Source: Astyanax mexicanus (taxonomy: Eukaryota; Chordata; Actinopteri; Characiformes; Acestrorhamphidae). Taken from it: DNA of 64,000 nucleotides. Position 1 is the stretch's first letter, and each line of letters starts with the position of its first letter. The stretch lies in assembly GCF_023375975.1 (NCBI RefSeq), contig NW_026040045.1, forward strand, positions 1,869,001 through 1,933,000. Reading direction: 5' to 3'. Below, piece by piece: positions 1-11,464 of the stretch. Made by a program: the position numbers and the translations under genes. The notes under the pieces were generated by a model that searched no databases, had not been told where the DNA came from, and saw only the letters and a program-made list of their open reading frames with translations.

Positions 1-1544
1 CTCTAAATTTTCAATCTACACCCCATACATCCACCGTTACTGACTCAAATTCACTACTTACATAGCTAACTTTAAAATCAATTCCTTCCTTAATAAAAGT
101 GGCAACACATCCACCATTACCCTGCACCCGATCTCTGCGAATAATTGTATATCCTGTCAGAGAATATGTTAAATGAGGCCTAAGCTAGGTCTCCTGGACA
201 CATATTATATCAGGCATACGACTTCTGCTAACCACAAACTGGCATTCCACTGTTGAATCAAAAAACCCATCACAGTCCATCAGTGGACGGTGTGGGAACT
301 GTCCACCCTGCTAAGCCTACACTTATGCCCTCCCAAGTATGGCCCTTAATATCTAGTAGTCTCTCAGCTGATCTAACAATAATTTTAATCCTTCCAGTTC
401 TACTAGAAGTCTGGGCAGTACAGTTAACCACGTCGACCATAAACATGACAAATTTCACCTTGTCAACCACCAGAGTATTCTGAGATACAGGACAATGTGT
501 GTGCTGCCTCAACTCAGCAAAACCAATATTCTGTGCGGACCTATCATCCCTACCCTCCTGAGAAGCAGGCACAGCGACCTCCTTTAGTGCTTCAGCATAA
601 GTTATACCTCGAGTAACACGGACCCGTTGTACTTCCGCAACTCGCTTCCTAACCATACATCCCCACAATTGCAACACTTAGGTTTAGTACCCTCTTCACA
701 ATGTCCATACTCATGGTCTCCTCCACAAACACCACATCTCTTCTTCCCTCTACAGGCAGCAGCCACATGACCATATCTCTGACAGTTAAAACATCTTAGA
801 GGTGGCGGTATATAAACTCTAACCGGGAAGCTCACATAACCAAGGTTAACCCGGTCTGGCAAAACTTCCCCATCAAAATGAATCATCACTGAGAGACTAT
901 CTCCCTTAACTCCTTCCAGTATCCTTTTAGCCTGACGGCCTCTATAACAGTGCCTTCCACCAGACTACGTTTAATCTGATCCATAGTTACTTCCAAAGGT
1001 ACTCCTGTGATTACCCCCCTGCAACCATTGAGAATCCTTAAACAGCCTTGACAAAACTTTCTTGCTTCCTAGAGACTTTAATTTTAGCGCTTTATCTCTT
1101 TGACGCTCGTCCTTACAAGTAATTAAGATCTTACGTCCTCTCAACACCTTAACGTTGGCCACATCCCCTAGAGCTGATTTCAGTTCAGATGACAGCCTGA
1201 TCGGATTGAGTACGCCATCAGCGTTAGACTGGAACTGAATAAGAACAAGGTACTCTTCCTTCCTATGCTTCACTCCAATATCTCGCAGTCCACTACCAGG
1301 ACTACCACCTATCCTCCGACAAACGCCTACTTTTCTTAGGTCGCACCAGATGACACTCTCCCTCACCCGCCCTGTTCCCACTTCTACAACCAAATGAATC
1401 TGGCTCACTGCCAGAGCCATCGTCACTTCCGTCCATCCTCACCCGCTCCTCCTCCCTTTTTATACCAAAGAAGGAACAACCTCTAACAGCTCCCCTAATG
1501 GATAGGAGGAGGCATAACCAATATTTGTAACCAGGTTGGTTACA
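1..1544 (-). mobile_element. 5' part of a decayed LINE (I/Nimb- or Jockey-like), minus strand
   Basis: The minus strand carries a degraded ORF1 with retroviral-type zinc knuckles. ORF2 would lie left of position 1, outside the window. The 5' end of the LINE abuts the BEL LTR at 1544/1545, where homology to the intact LTR copy (21349 onward) starts abruptly. This suggests the LINE inserted into that LTR, so the missing LTR part should lie beyond the left edge. No target duplication can be tested. Family assignment rests on the knuckle-rich ORF1 and is tentative. Confidence 0.6.
270..1436 (-). pseudogene. LINE ORF1 (gag-like nucleic-acid-binding protein), frameshifted
   Basis: ORF1 proteins of this type coat LINE RNA. 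The likely start is the ATG at 1436 (reads MDGSDDGSGSEP), with acidic and serine-rich residues first. The frame changes near 1305 into a segment reading EEYLVLIQFQSNADG, then again near 890 and 640. The diagnostic part is at 602-800: CFNCQRYGHVAAAC is a perfect C-x2-C-x4-H-x4-C knuckle. It is followed by a shorter knuckle-like CGVCGGDHEYGHC and a broken third one starting CCNCG. A downstream segment to 270 is basic and has no recognised domain. Several indels rule out a working protein. Similar knuckle proteins are common in fish LINEs of the I/Jockey group (family knowledge). Confidence 0.6.
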
Positions 1545-1701
1545 ATTTATTTTTAGTTTCACTCTTGTGACACATCTTCACTCTCAGTGAGTCTGTTGTA
1601 AAATAAAGGAGCTAAAGGCTATTTCCTGACTCCAGTGTCATGTGTACGGAGTTTGGCTGGCTGTCTACCTGAAGTTATAACACATAAGCAAGGACAGTAC
1701 A
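1545..1701 (+). repeat. Partial 5' LTR of the BEL element
   Basis: Aligns without gaps to 21349-21505 (offset 19804) with one visible difference (T versus C in GTCTGYTGTAAAA). It contains AAATAAAG, a likely polyadenylation signal. It ends in AAGGACAGTACA, the same terminus as the right LTR. The upstream 400 bp of the LTR is missing because the LINE fragment starts at 1544. Confidence 0.9.
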
Positions 1702-1765
1702 GTGAAAAAGCATACATTTCTGGTGCCTCAGCAACTTTGGCTGCAAATATTCATCTAATCCAAAA

Positions 1766-4412
1766 ATGGAAGAGAAACACAGTGATGATGCTTCAGTTTT
1801 CAGCTCTAAGAGCATTCGTTCAGCATCCTCAACTACCAGTGCAGCTGCAAGAGCCAAGGCTGAAGCGGCAAAAGCTAGGGCTGCATTCGCTGAAAGAGAG
1901 ACACAGTTAAAATTGGAGAAGGCACAAAAGGAAGCTGAATTGCAGTTAGGAAAATTGGAGGCTGAACTAGAAGCACTAACTAACAAAGAGAGGCAGCAGC
2001 AGCTATTGCACAAGCTGAAGCACTAGAGGCAGCTGAAGAAATGGAGGGTGGTATGATTAAGAGTGAGTCCAGGAAATCACTGTCGGAGAGGAATTTTCCC
2101 GAGTGTACAAGCGAATATGTGAAAACACAACAGAGGCTGCTCACTTCACAAAGTTTGAACCTTTTCCTGCCACACCTACTCTTCTGCCTGCTCCTGATCA
2201 TAGTCTCATCACATGGGGGACTCCATATGTAAGCCATACATACACCGATAAGCCACTTGATGCTGGGAATAAAGTACAAGATACACTTTTACCACCACAC
2301 CAAGAAAATGCTGGTAGGACTTTTAAGAGGGGTAATGAGTACTGGGCAGATATTAAACCAGCACATCCCGCTATAAGCACAACAGCTCAGTCATGCGTTT
2401 TCCAGCAAGCTGCAGTTGGTTCCACATCTACAACTGATGATCTTGCACGCTACTTAGCACGCCGCAACTTGGTCACCACAAGCTTTTTTCAGTTCAATGA
2501 CAAACCTGAGAGTTACAGGGCATGGCAGTCTTCCTTTAACAATGCTATAAAAGGCTTAGGTATCACATTACATTACATTTGGCAGACGCTTTTGTCCAAA
2601 GCGACTTACAATAGTCAAGTACAATGTAAAATAAGTTTAAAGGTAAAAACAACTTTGGATAGGGATAAAAGGAGGTCAAAGGGGAATAATAGGATAGAGG
2701 AGTGAAGGAGGGGAAGAAGGAAATGAGGTTAGAAGTAGTTAGTGTGTTAGAGGTGTTAAGAGAGTAAGTGCTCTTTGAAGAGCTCTGTCTTCAGGAGTTT
2801 CTTAAAGATAGCGAGAGATTCTCCTGATCTGGTAGTGGAAGGTAGTTTGTTCCACCATTGGGGAACTCTGTATGAGAACAGTCTGGATTGCTTTGTGTGA
2901 ATGTTTGGCAAAGCGAGGCGACGTTCATTGGAGGAGCGCAGCGGCCGGGAAGTAGCGTAAGCCTTCAGGAGTGAGTGCAGGTAGGAAGGAGCCTGTTCTG
3001 TCATCACCTTGTAGGCGATTGTAAGAGCTTTGAATTTGATGCGAGCATCAACTGGTAGCCAATGGAGCTCAATGAGCAGCGGGGTGACATGTGCCCGTTT
3101 TGGCTGGTTGAAGACCAGACGTGCTGCTGCGTTCTGGATCATCTGGAGTGGTCTTACTACACAGGACGGGAGGCCAGTTAGCAGGGCATTGCAGTAGTCG
3201 AGGCGTGAGATGACGACCGCCAGTAAGGAATTGGATCTGTTGGCGAAATGGCTAGGAAGAGAATCTGCCGAACATGTCAAGAGGATACGCTCAGTACACA
3301 TCAGCAACCCTGAAAGAGCCTTGATGAGAGCTTGGCGCCGACTCCAGGATTGCTATGCTTCTCCAGAAGTGATTGAATGTGCCTTGTTTAAGAGACTGGA
3401 TGATTTTCCCAGAATTTCAGCCAAAGATGCTACAAAGTTCAGGGAGTTAGGGGACCTTCTTATGGAGCTGAACTGTGCCAAGGAGGAAGGCTACTCACCA
3501 GGGTTGTCATATCTGGATACAGCCTGTGGCATTGGCCCAATCATTGAAAAACTTCCTTTCGCACTTCAAGAGAGGTGGATATCATATGGTTCGCGATATA
3601 AGGAGGGCAATGGTGGCTGGTTTCCTCCATTTGAAATCTTTGCAGGGTTCATCTGCGATGAGGCCCGAACCAGGAACGACCCTAGCTTCGCCATTCACAA
3701 TAGCTCTAGCAGTGTACCCAGAAAACCAGATATCTCTACCTTTAGGTCTTACAATTCAAGAAATGCCATATCGGTCCACAAGACAGATGTCTCTTCGGCT
3801 GAAGGCCCTACAAAGGATATTCCCATGAGGAAGAGCGATGGGTCAGGAAAAAATTGTCCAATCCACAATAAAGCACATCCACTCAGGAAATGCAGGGCCA
3901 TTAGGGCAAAGCAATTCGGAGAAAGAAAGGCATTCCTGAAGGAAAATGGGATATGTTTCAAATGCTGTGCCTCAACAGCACATATGGCTAAAGACTGTAA
4001 AGCAGTAGTGAAGTGTGGCGAGTGTGGAAACATTTGGCATAACACAGCTATGCACCCAGGACCAACATCTGCTGTCCCAAATACAGTCTCTCCCATGGCA
4101 GACTACGGCGGGGAGGAAAAAGATACCCCAACTGTACCAGCAGTCCATTCCCAATGCACTGAAGTTTGTGGGCCAGGTCAAGCATCTAAGTCTTGTTCAA
4201 AGATTTGTTTGGTCAGAGTATATCCCAAAGGTCAGCGAGGCAAGGCGATTAATATGTACGTCATGCTTGATGACCAGAGCAATCGCTCCTTGGCCAGGTC
4301 AGACTTCTTTGAACTATTTGACATTCCTAGTGAGTTAACCTCTTTCTCCTTAAGAACATGTGCTGGTACCACTGAGCTGTCTGGTAGGAAGGCAGAAGGC
4401 TTCCAAATATAA
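1766..4412 (+). pseudogene. gag: BEL gag plus start of protease, interrupted
   Basis: Starts at the ATG in AAAAATGGAAG. The first 90 codons encode an alanine/glutamate-rich coiled coil (AAARAKAEAAKARAAF), typical of BEL gag. The frame shifts near 2020 and near 2100. The capsid part continues to about 2565, is cut by the L2 fragment, and resumes at 3220 with KELDLLAKWLGRES and LSYLDTACGIGPIIEKLP. Cysteine-rich nucleocapsid follows at about 3850-4060 (CPIHNKAHPLRKC, CFKCCASTAHMAKDC). The protease begins at about 4200 with MLDDQSNRSLA, the BEL-type active-site region where D-D-Q replaces the usual D-T/S-G. A TAA at 4410 ends the frame, but the same frame continues as pol after it. A damaged gag-pol polyprotein, not a host gene. 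Confidence 0.85.
2566..3219 (-). mobile_element. 5'-truncated L2 LINE fragment inside BEL gag
   Basis: On the minus strand it reads the RT C-terminus (SRLDYCNALLTGLPSCVV ... LIELHWLPVDARIKFKALT ... WWNKLPSTTRSG), then a 3' tail with the L2-type end (GTCGCTTTGGACAAAAGCG) and a short ATTAC-unit run at 2566-2579. It is colinear with the better copy at about 35640-36407 and shares its wording, so both belong to one family. It splits a single BEL gag frame: left arm ends ...GLGIT, right arm resumes ...ASKELDLL. No target duplication longer than 2-3 bp is visible, as expected for this LINE group. Confidence 0.9.
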
Positions 4413-5545
4413 TCACTTGATGGAAGGGTTAATCTCTCTCTCCCATCACTAATTGAGTGCAATGAGATACTTAATAACCGCTCTGAAATACCAACTCCAG
4501 AAGCAGCTCTCCACCATCCGCATTTGAAGCATTTGGCAGCGTACATCCCAGAGTAGGATCCAGATGCCGAGATCCTTCTGCTGCTTGGAAGAGACATCAT
4601 CAGGTTCCATAAGGTCAGGCAGCAGGTTAACGGGCCACAAGATACCCCATTTGCTCAAAGAGTGGATCTAGGCTGGGTTCTGGTGGGTGATGTATGCCTG
4701 GGAAGTACACACAAGCCAACAGTGAATACATTCAAAACAACCATTTTGGAAAATGGCCGTTGTACTCACCTCATCCCTTGTGAAAGCTTCATAAACCTGA
4801 AAAAGATAGTTTGTCTTGACAAACAGCAAAATCCTCTCTCTCAGAGCAGGAGAGTCACAGACAACAATTTTGGACAAACTGTGTTCAACAGGTCCGTGAC
4901 AGACAACAAAATTGCCCCATCCATCGAAGACACAGTTTTCTTAAAAATCATGAACCAAGAAGTCCATCAAGACAAGATGCAGAGATGGGTGGCTCCTCTC
5001 CCTTTCAGAGTACCAAGACAGCGTTTACCCAACAACCGACAGCTGGCATTAAATCGGTTCTTCTCACTAAGACGCACACAAGAAACCCTGAAATGAGAGA
5101 GCAGTTTGTCACATTTATGGAGATGATGATCACGAATCAACACGCTGAACCAGCACCACCATTGAGGGAAGATGAAGAATGCTGATATCTGCCAACATTC
5201 AGTGTATACCATCCCAAAAAGCCTGGCCAGATTAGAGTAGTTTTCGATTCTAGCGCCAAGCACTCCGGCATCTCGCTCAATGACGTGCTCCTTACCGGCC
5301 CTGACCTCAACAACTCCCTTGTAGGAGTTTTAATCCGCTTCAGAAAGGGATGAGTTGCTGTAATGGCAGATATACAGCAAATGTTTCATTGCTTCTATGT
5401 TCGTGAAGACCACAGGAATTTTCTTAGGTTCTTGTGGTATAGAGACAATGTCATGTCTAAAGACCTAATGGATTACAGAATGAGGGTGCACATTTTTGGC
5501 AACAGTCCATCACCAGCAGTTGCCATCTATGGTTTGAGGAGGGCT
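4413..5545 (+). pseudogene. pol: BEL pol: protease remainder and N-terminal RT
   Basis: Continues the gag-protease frame through stops at 4410 and about 4552. Recognisable stretches are HPHLKHLAAYIP and LGRDIIRFHKVRQQVNGP (protease/linker), DLGWVLVGDVCLG, and, after a frameshift near 5090, the RT fingers YHPKKPGQIRVVFDSSAK and LLTGPDLNNSLVGVL. Another stop lies at about 5351. The frame reaches FGNSPSPAVAIYGLRRA and is interrupted exactly there by gypsy A. The catalytic YMDD is on the far side of the insertion at about 19541. Deletions around 5090-5180 remove part of the expected linker. Not functional. Confidence 0.85.
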
Positions 5546-5687
5546 GTTGTAATAGTTAGTAACCTGTTCCCCTGTATGTGCTGCCACCTTCTGATGGGTT
5601 TTTGTATTGACGCAGTTTCTACCCATAATGCTGTTCTACTGTTGCTCGTTCTCTCTCTGTTTTTTTTTTTATAAAGAAACCTGAACA
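5546..5687 (+). repeat. Gypsy A 5' LTR
   Basis: 142 bp, TG...CA ends, unusually short for a vertebrate gypsy LTR. It has an ATAAAG motif near the end, preceded by a 12-T run. The partner is 19330-19474. Confidence 0.9.
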
Positions 5688-5699
5688 TGGTGACCCCGA
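5688..5699 (+). promoter_or_regulatory. Primer-binding site of gypsy A (tRNA-Trp-like)
   Basis: TGGTGACCCCGA begins at the first base after the LTR. From memory, it is the complement of the last 12 nt (with CCA) of eukaryotic tRNA-Trp, the primer reported for CsRn1-type gypsy elements. Homology stops after 12 nt (AATTTGG follows), so complementarity is shorter than the usual 18. Confidence 0.65.
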
Positions 5700-5844
5700 A
5701 ATTTGGACATTGCGGCACTACACGGCAAGTACGAGGGGAAAACTTGATGGAAACTTGTGTGTAATGCTTCTCGAAGGGGTATGTATGGACTGTCTATCGT
5801 AGACAAGCCAAATATCCAGCTGGATATCTCTGTATGAGTAAAGC

Positions 5845-6728
5845 ATGGTACAGCACTACAAACCTCAGACGCAAGTCGACTGGAACTCCAGAGATGCTTA
5901 TAGTCAATACCGGTATTGGCGCAAAGAAGTTGAACGAATTGTTAATGGCCCCCTCCATGAGGAACATGATAAAGTTAAGCTAAATCATGTATTTATATGG
6001 GCTGGTGCACAAGTTGAACGGCTTGTTGAAGCAAAGCAAGCCAAAGACCCTGAATGTAAAGTTACCACGGTAGACGAGCTGTTAAACTGCCTTGATGGAA
6101 TCCTCACACACTCGACACACTTTCGCGAGGCAAGAGAGGACTTTTATAATGCAAAACAGATCACTAGTGAGAATACTACCGCATTTTACAGTCACATTCT
6201 TGAACTCCACAAACAGGCTGACTTAACCGAAGGCTCTGATTTCCTCATTGTGGATAAATTAATTCATGGCTGCACTAATGTTGAATGCAAACGAAAGCTA
6301 ATGACTAAAGAAAAAACAGTCACAGTAAAAACGTGCTTGGACATGTTACGGCAATACGAGTCTGTGGATGCAACAATGCAACGTTTCACCGAAACACAGG
6401 TGCATGCAACATACTCTCACGATCCATCACCCAGATCCCAGCAGCGGGAGGTAACCCGAAAATAAAGCAGCCAGTGACTGATCCCCGTTCTGCCCACCGT
6501 GTGTTTAAGCCTGCGACAGGTGACTCAAACAGGGAATGCAGATGGTGTGGTGGACAGACTCATGCTCGTGATAAATGTCCAGCTCAAGATGTAAAATGCA
6601 ATTTCTGCAAAAAAATGGGTCACTTTGAAAAAGTGTGTAGGCTTAAAAAATCAGTAAAAACCACTAACGCAGTTCAAGTAGCAGACACTGATCTGAGTGC
6701 AGAGGAAGATGCATGTGACTATGCCTGA
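5845..6728 (+). pseudogene. gag: Gypsy A gag
   Basis: Starts at ATG 5845 (GCATGG). The first 206 codons form a capsid-like domain (REDFYNAKQITSENTTAFYS; YSHILELHKQ) ending at a stop at 6463-6465. A single frameshift just before that stop connects to a second frame with two CCHC knuckles: CRWCGGQTHARDKC at about 6538 and CNFCKKMGHFEKVC at about 6598. Gag packages the element RNA in virus-like particles; the knuckles bind it. The frame ends at 6728 and overlaps the start of pol. Confidence 0.85.
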
Positions 6729-9700
6729 CATAAGTACTGTTCAACCCACAAATGTTCATTCACGTGAGGTAATGGCTGATGTCATTTTCCACACCACAGG
6801 CGACCATTGCCTACAAGGAAAGGTTGATACTGGAGCAATGACAACATGTATGCCGACTTCACTCTTGCCTAAATTGAACATCACAAAGAACTCCCTACTT
6901 TCCGCCAACATTCAACTGCGTAGTGTTACTGGAGCAAGCATACCAGTCAGTGGCAAAATCAAAACAAAAGTCACATGCAATGGCATCACCTGCACAGTTG
7001 AAATTATCATTACAAACGTGGGTACAGAGCTTATACTTGGGCTCGAGTTTTGCAAGCAATTCAAACTTGTCCAAATATCCAGTGTGTTCATTCAGAGAAA
7101 CATTAACGTTGAGGCTGTGCATGTTACAGAGGAGTCTGACATAGACTATGATTCTCTCCAAAAGAAATGGCAACATCACTTACCCCTGGGAAAGGAGACA
7201 GGTGATCCCCTGGAGGATTTGAAACGCATATTTCCTGAAATGTTCGATGGTTCTGTCAGTTTATTTGATGGCGAGGCAGAGCTGCAATTGACACCAGGTG
7301 CCATACCTGTACAACTCCCCCCACGTGCGGTCCCGGTGAGCGTACTACCCAGGCTCAAGAATGAATTGGATCGCATGGAGGCAGAAGGAATCATACGCCC
7401 ATGCCCAGAAACAACCAGCTGGGTTCACAATCTGGTGATAGTCGTCAAAAAGAATGGTGACATTCGGGTGTGCCTTGACCCCAAGAATTCAAACAAATCC
7501 TTAGTGCGCAACATTCATTACACTGCTTCATGGGAAGATGCCCAAAACACTTTCAAGAATGGAAAATACTTCTCAACCCTGGATGCTAAAAGTGGCTACT
7601 GGACACAGAAGCTGAGCCCAGAAAGTCAGCCATTGACTGCATTCAACACCCCATTCAAGAAATACTGCTTTGTTCGCTTACCATTTGGCCTATCTGTATC
7701 ATCAGAAATCTTCTGTGCCCAAATGGACAAAGCTCTGGCGGGAGTCCCAGGCACATTTCCTTGTGCAGATGATGTCAAAATCCAGGGTTCCACTGAAGAG
7801 CGTCATGACATCCACCTTCTTGAGACAGTGAGCCGGCTGCTGGGATTAAATTCAACCCAGACAAGTGTCAGGTGAAAAATACACATATTGAGTACTTCGG
7901 AAGAATCATTTCTCCAGATGGTGTGGAATCTTGCCCCAAAAAGGTAAAGGCCATCCTACAGCTTGGCGCTCCAGACAACAAACAGGAACTACAGAGTTTC
8001 CTATGGCTAGTCAATTTCATGTCCAATTTCATCCCAAATCTGGCCCAGAAAACAGTCTGCATGCGTGGCCTCCTGAAAAAAGATGTTCGCTACACCTGGA
8101 CTGCTGAAATGCAAACTGAGTTTGACAGTGTCAAAGCAGGGATCTCACAAGCAATGAAGCTTACACACTTTGATCCTGTCAAACAGGTGGTTATCGAGAC
8201 AGATGCATCCCTCAAAGGGCTTGGGGCAGTGCTCCTACAAGATGGATGCCCAGTGAAGTTCTTGAGCAAGTCGCTGACCGATACTGAGAGTGAGTATTCG
8301 AACATAGAAAGAGAACTCTTGGCAGTGCTTTTTGCATGTGAGAAGCTGCACGTATATGTGTTTGGAAGACGTGTCGACGTTCACACTGATCACAAGCCAC
8401 TGGAATCCATTTTCAGTAAGCCAATCAGCCTTGCTCCACCACGCCTGCAGAGAATGCTTCTGAGACTCCGCACTTACAACATTCATGTCAAATACGTTGG
8501 TGCCAAACAAGTCCCTCTGGCTGACACATTGTCCAGGCTGGTCAAACTTGGCTCAGACCCGACAATTCCAGGCTTGGATGTCAACATCATCCAGGTCCTC
8601 AAGATAAGGCATACACGTCTGGCAATCTTGCAGGAGGAAACCAAGTGTGATCCTGTGCTCTCCAGATTAGGTCAGCTGATCAGCAATGGGTGGCCTGATA
8701 GTATGCAAGAACTGCCAGATACATTACAATGTTATTGGTGTTTCCGTGACAAGCTCTCATGCACTGATGGCCTCATAATGAAGGGTAGTCGAGTAGTTGT
8801 CCCATCAACAATGAGGTCAGACACGCTACAGCGCTTACATGATGGCCACCAAGGCGTATCTGCCACACTCGACGTGAGCTCGACGTGCAGTTTACTGGCC
8901 AAAGATGCAGGATGACATCACTGATCTTGTCAATCGCTGCAATGAGTGCCAAATACATGGTGCAAAGAAACCCCGCCCACCAGAGAGGCAAATATCCACG
9001 ACCAGACCCATGTAGGTTCTGGGTTGCGACCTTATGGACTTCCAAGGCCAGCCTATCCTGGTGTCCATCAATTATCTTTCTGGCTATGTCTTCATAGACC
9101 CACTACGAAGCAGCACCACCAGTGTTGTAAATTTCAGGCGATTCGGCCTACCAGAGAAAATCATATCTGACAATGGTCCTTGTTTTCGGTCAGAACAGTT
9201 TCAGAAGTTTTGTGAGCTGTTTGAGATTCACCACACCACCACCAGCCCTTACCACCATCAAAGCAATGGCAGAGTTGAACGTGCAATCCAAACTGTGCGT
9301 AACATTCTCAAGAAGTGTAAGACTGATGCTGACATCATCTCGACACCCCAATCAGTGCAAACCTGCCATTGCCAGCTGAGTTATTCCTCAGCAGATGCAT
9401 AAACACTCGGCTTGGTCAGCCACTTGACTCCACTCACCTCACTGAGGAACAGAAGCTCAACCTCACAGACAAGAGAGCAGCCCATCTGAAACCTCAACAT
9501 GCCCCAGTGGTACACTATGCACCACAGCAGCCTATCTGGTACACTGAGGACTGCTCATCAGAGTGGAAAGCAGGCCACATAGACATTGCCGACAAACATC
9601 CAGACTCCTACTGGATCATCACACAAACAGGCAGTCGACTCAGGCGCAACCAACGTGACCTCAAGGCTCGATATCCATTTAGGTCAAGAGCAGCGGCACC

Positions 9701-9959
9701 TCATTATGCAGATCTCAGCGTCCCTGACAGTGGTCATGATGCCTCACCTGGCACCACTGATGGTGAGGTGACCAATAAGGTTGCCACCAAGTCTACTCCA
9801 CATGCAGCAATGCCTGATAACGCTCCAGTCAACATCCTGGTCCCCTTGAAACCAGTGCCTCCAGAAAAACCATCACCAGTACTGAGGCGATCTGGTCAGG
9901 AGGCCAAGTCCACAAAAGACCCCAACTTTGTGTACACTGTGTACAAAGGCAGGTGCTGA
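6697..9959 (+). pseudogene. pol: Gypsy A pol (protease, RT, RNase H, integrase), frameshifted
   Basis: Protease has KVDTGAMTTCMP at about 6820 (D-T-G) and ELILGLEFCKQ. RT has VKKNGDIRVCLD, YFSTLDAKSGY and FPCADDVKIQG, where C-A-D-D replaces the usual xADD/YxDD. A frameshift near 7850 leads to RNase H: VIETDASLKGLGAV, IERELLAVLFACEK and HTDHKPLE supply the acidic residues. Another frameshift near 8890 leads to integrase: CNECQIHG (zinc site), GCDLMDF, ISDNGPCFRS and GRVERAIQT supply D, D and E. An in-frame stop near 9012 and a further shift near 9345 break it. The final frame ends with the stop at 9957-9959. All catalytic residues are identifiable, but no contiguous polyprotein exists. Confidence 0.88.
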
Positions 9960-9983
9960 GGACCTAGCCTACAGTAAGACATG

Positions 9984-11361
9984 TGTAACCCAGGTTATAA
10001 AAGTCTGAATTATTTAAAAAGTACATTTTATTATTAAAAAGGGCACATAATTAATATATAGTCTATTACAATTAAGAATAGCTAATTCTTAATAAAAACA
10101 CAATAAATAAAATAAGTCAATTAAATAAGGAGCTGGGAAAATAATGTAAATAAATACAGACACAAATATTAGAGTAAAATAAACTTTATTTAATCCATAA
10201 ATAATTATTTTTCATATTTTTGGGAATACTTTGTTGTTTTAGTAGCACGTCACCTATTGCAGCCAATAGGGTGATCGTATTACGCTGACATGAGTGGGAA
10301 ATACTGTTGACCCTGACCCAGCACTTCCTTTTGGGTCAAGCAGCCGTCAGGAGCAGGTGAATGCTGGAAGAAAGTTGACAGAAAGCTAGATACAAGCCAA
10401 ACTTAGGTGATAGAAACCTTATTATTATCAGTAATAACTCTCATCTACTCTAAAACGCTGAGCTGGTGGAGCCAAGACGCAGTTTGTGGTGAATGAGGAG
10501 CTTATTAGCCTGATACACAGAGGTTTTTCTGCATCGGTCAGGTTTTTTTGACTAGAGTTCAAATTGGATTCCCTCGTTTCTACGTTTGATGGCGAGCCTC
10601 CCTGGACTTCGACCCTGAAAGCTGTTTGCAAGTACTGTGGACAACTCTGATCTGTGAAACCCCTTTTTTCCCTTATTGCTGAACTTTTATTCATCTTCAG
10701 AGCGGTAGGAGAAATACTCACCATGCCATAGACTGGACTCTTTGCACATACCCACACTTCAAACTCCAACTCCCACCTGTGAAAAAAAAAGAAAAAAAAA
10801 AGAACTTTATATTGTTGTGGTTTTGATATATGTATATTGTTTTATTATTTTAAGTGAACTTAATTCTTGAAGTTACAAAATCTAACTAATATTCTTGTTA
10901 TTTTATTTTGGTATTCTGGTGAAAAAGGGATATTCTGATATTGATACTGAGGTTGATATTGATATTTTGCATATATATAAATATATTATTATTATAGATT
11001 TTCCTACCCGGGTAGTAGTAATATAAATAGTATCACATACAACAACATCAGGGAAAGATAATATTGGTATTATTCATATTGAATATTCTATATCTTTTGT
11101 TTATTATTTTCTTTTATTATAATAGTATTATAATAGTATTCGTACTTACCTTTTCAATAAACGGAGGCTTCCACTAAGCTCCAAATTCCAGAGACGTGGT
11201 GCAGTGTTGTTTCTCACGTGGTGTTGTCCTGGGCTCCGTAGACGATCCTGGTATCTTCTGACCGGCCTATAGTTATCCTTTCTATTGCTCAGTATATTAG
11301 TGCTTGATATTAAAATATTGAAAACTAGCTAACACATTACTACTCTGTAGTAATCGTTACA
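9984..11361 (+). repeat. Gypsy B 5' LTR
   Basis: TGTAACCCAGG...ATCGTTACA. AT-rich U3 with several AATAAA-type motifs. On the antisense strand it carries T-rich tract + CACAG and GTGAGT/GTAAGT motifs (see findings) and a 113-codon antisense ORF (10769-10428). The partner LTR is 17808-19185. Confidence 0.95.
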
Positions 11362-11368
11362 AAAAACT

Positions 11369-11386
11369 TGGCGAGCCAGCCAGGAG
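11369..11386 (+). promoter_or_regulatory. Gypsy B primer-binding site, tRNA-Arg(ACG)
   Basis: The 18 nt TGGCGAGCCAGCCAGGAG begin 7 nt after the LTR. From memory of the vertebrate sequence they are perfectly complementary to the 3' end of tRNA-Arg(ACG), ...CTCCTGGCTGGCTCG plus CCA. This tRNA would prime minus-strand DNA synthesis. Confidence 0.8.
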
Positions 11387-11464
11387 CCTATCTCCATTAA
11401 ACACACACTCGAGAGCCACACTGCACAACTGTCTAATCAAGCTAAGTTGATTCACACCCTAAAA

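Noticed and set aside
1702..1740. BEL primer-binding site at TGGTGCCTCAGC
   Set aside because: It begins well after the LTR end, and only the first seven bases fit a tRNA 3' end I can recall; not supportable.
10428..10769. 113-codon antisense ORF, identical in both gypsy B LTRs
   Set aside because: Identity only reflects LTR youth. The frame reads through the candidate splice donor and is not preserved in gypsy C. Kept only as context for the antisense-splicing finding.
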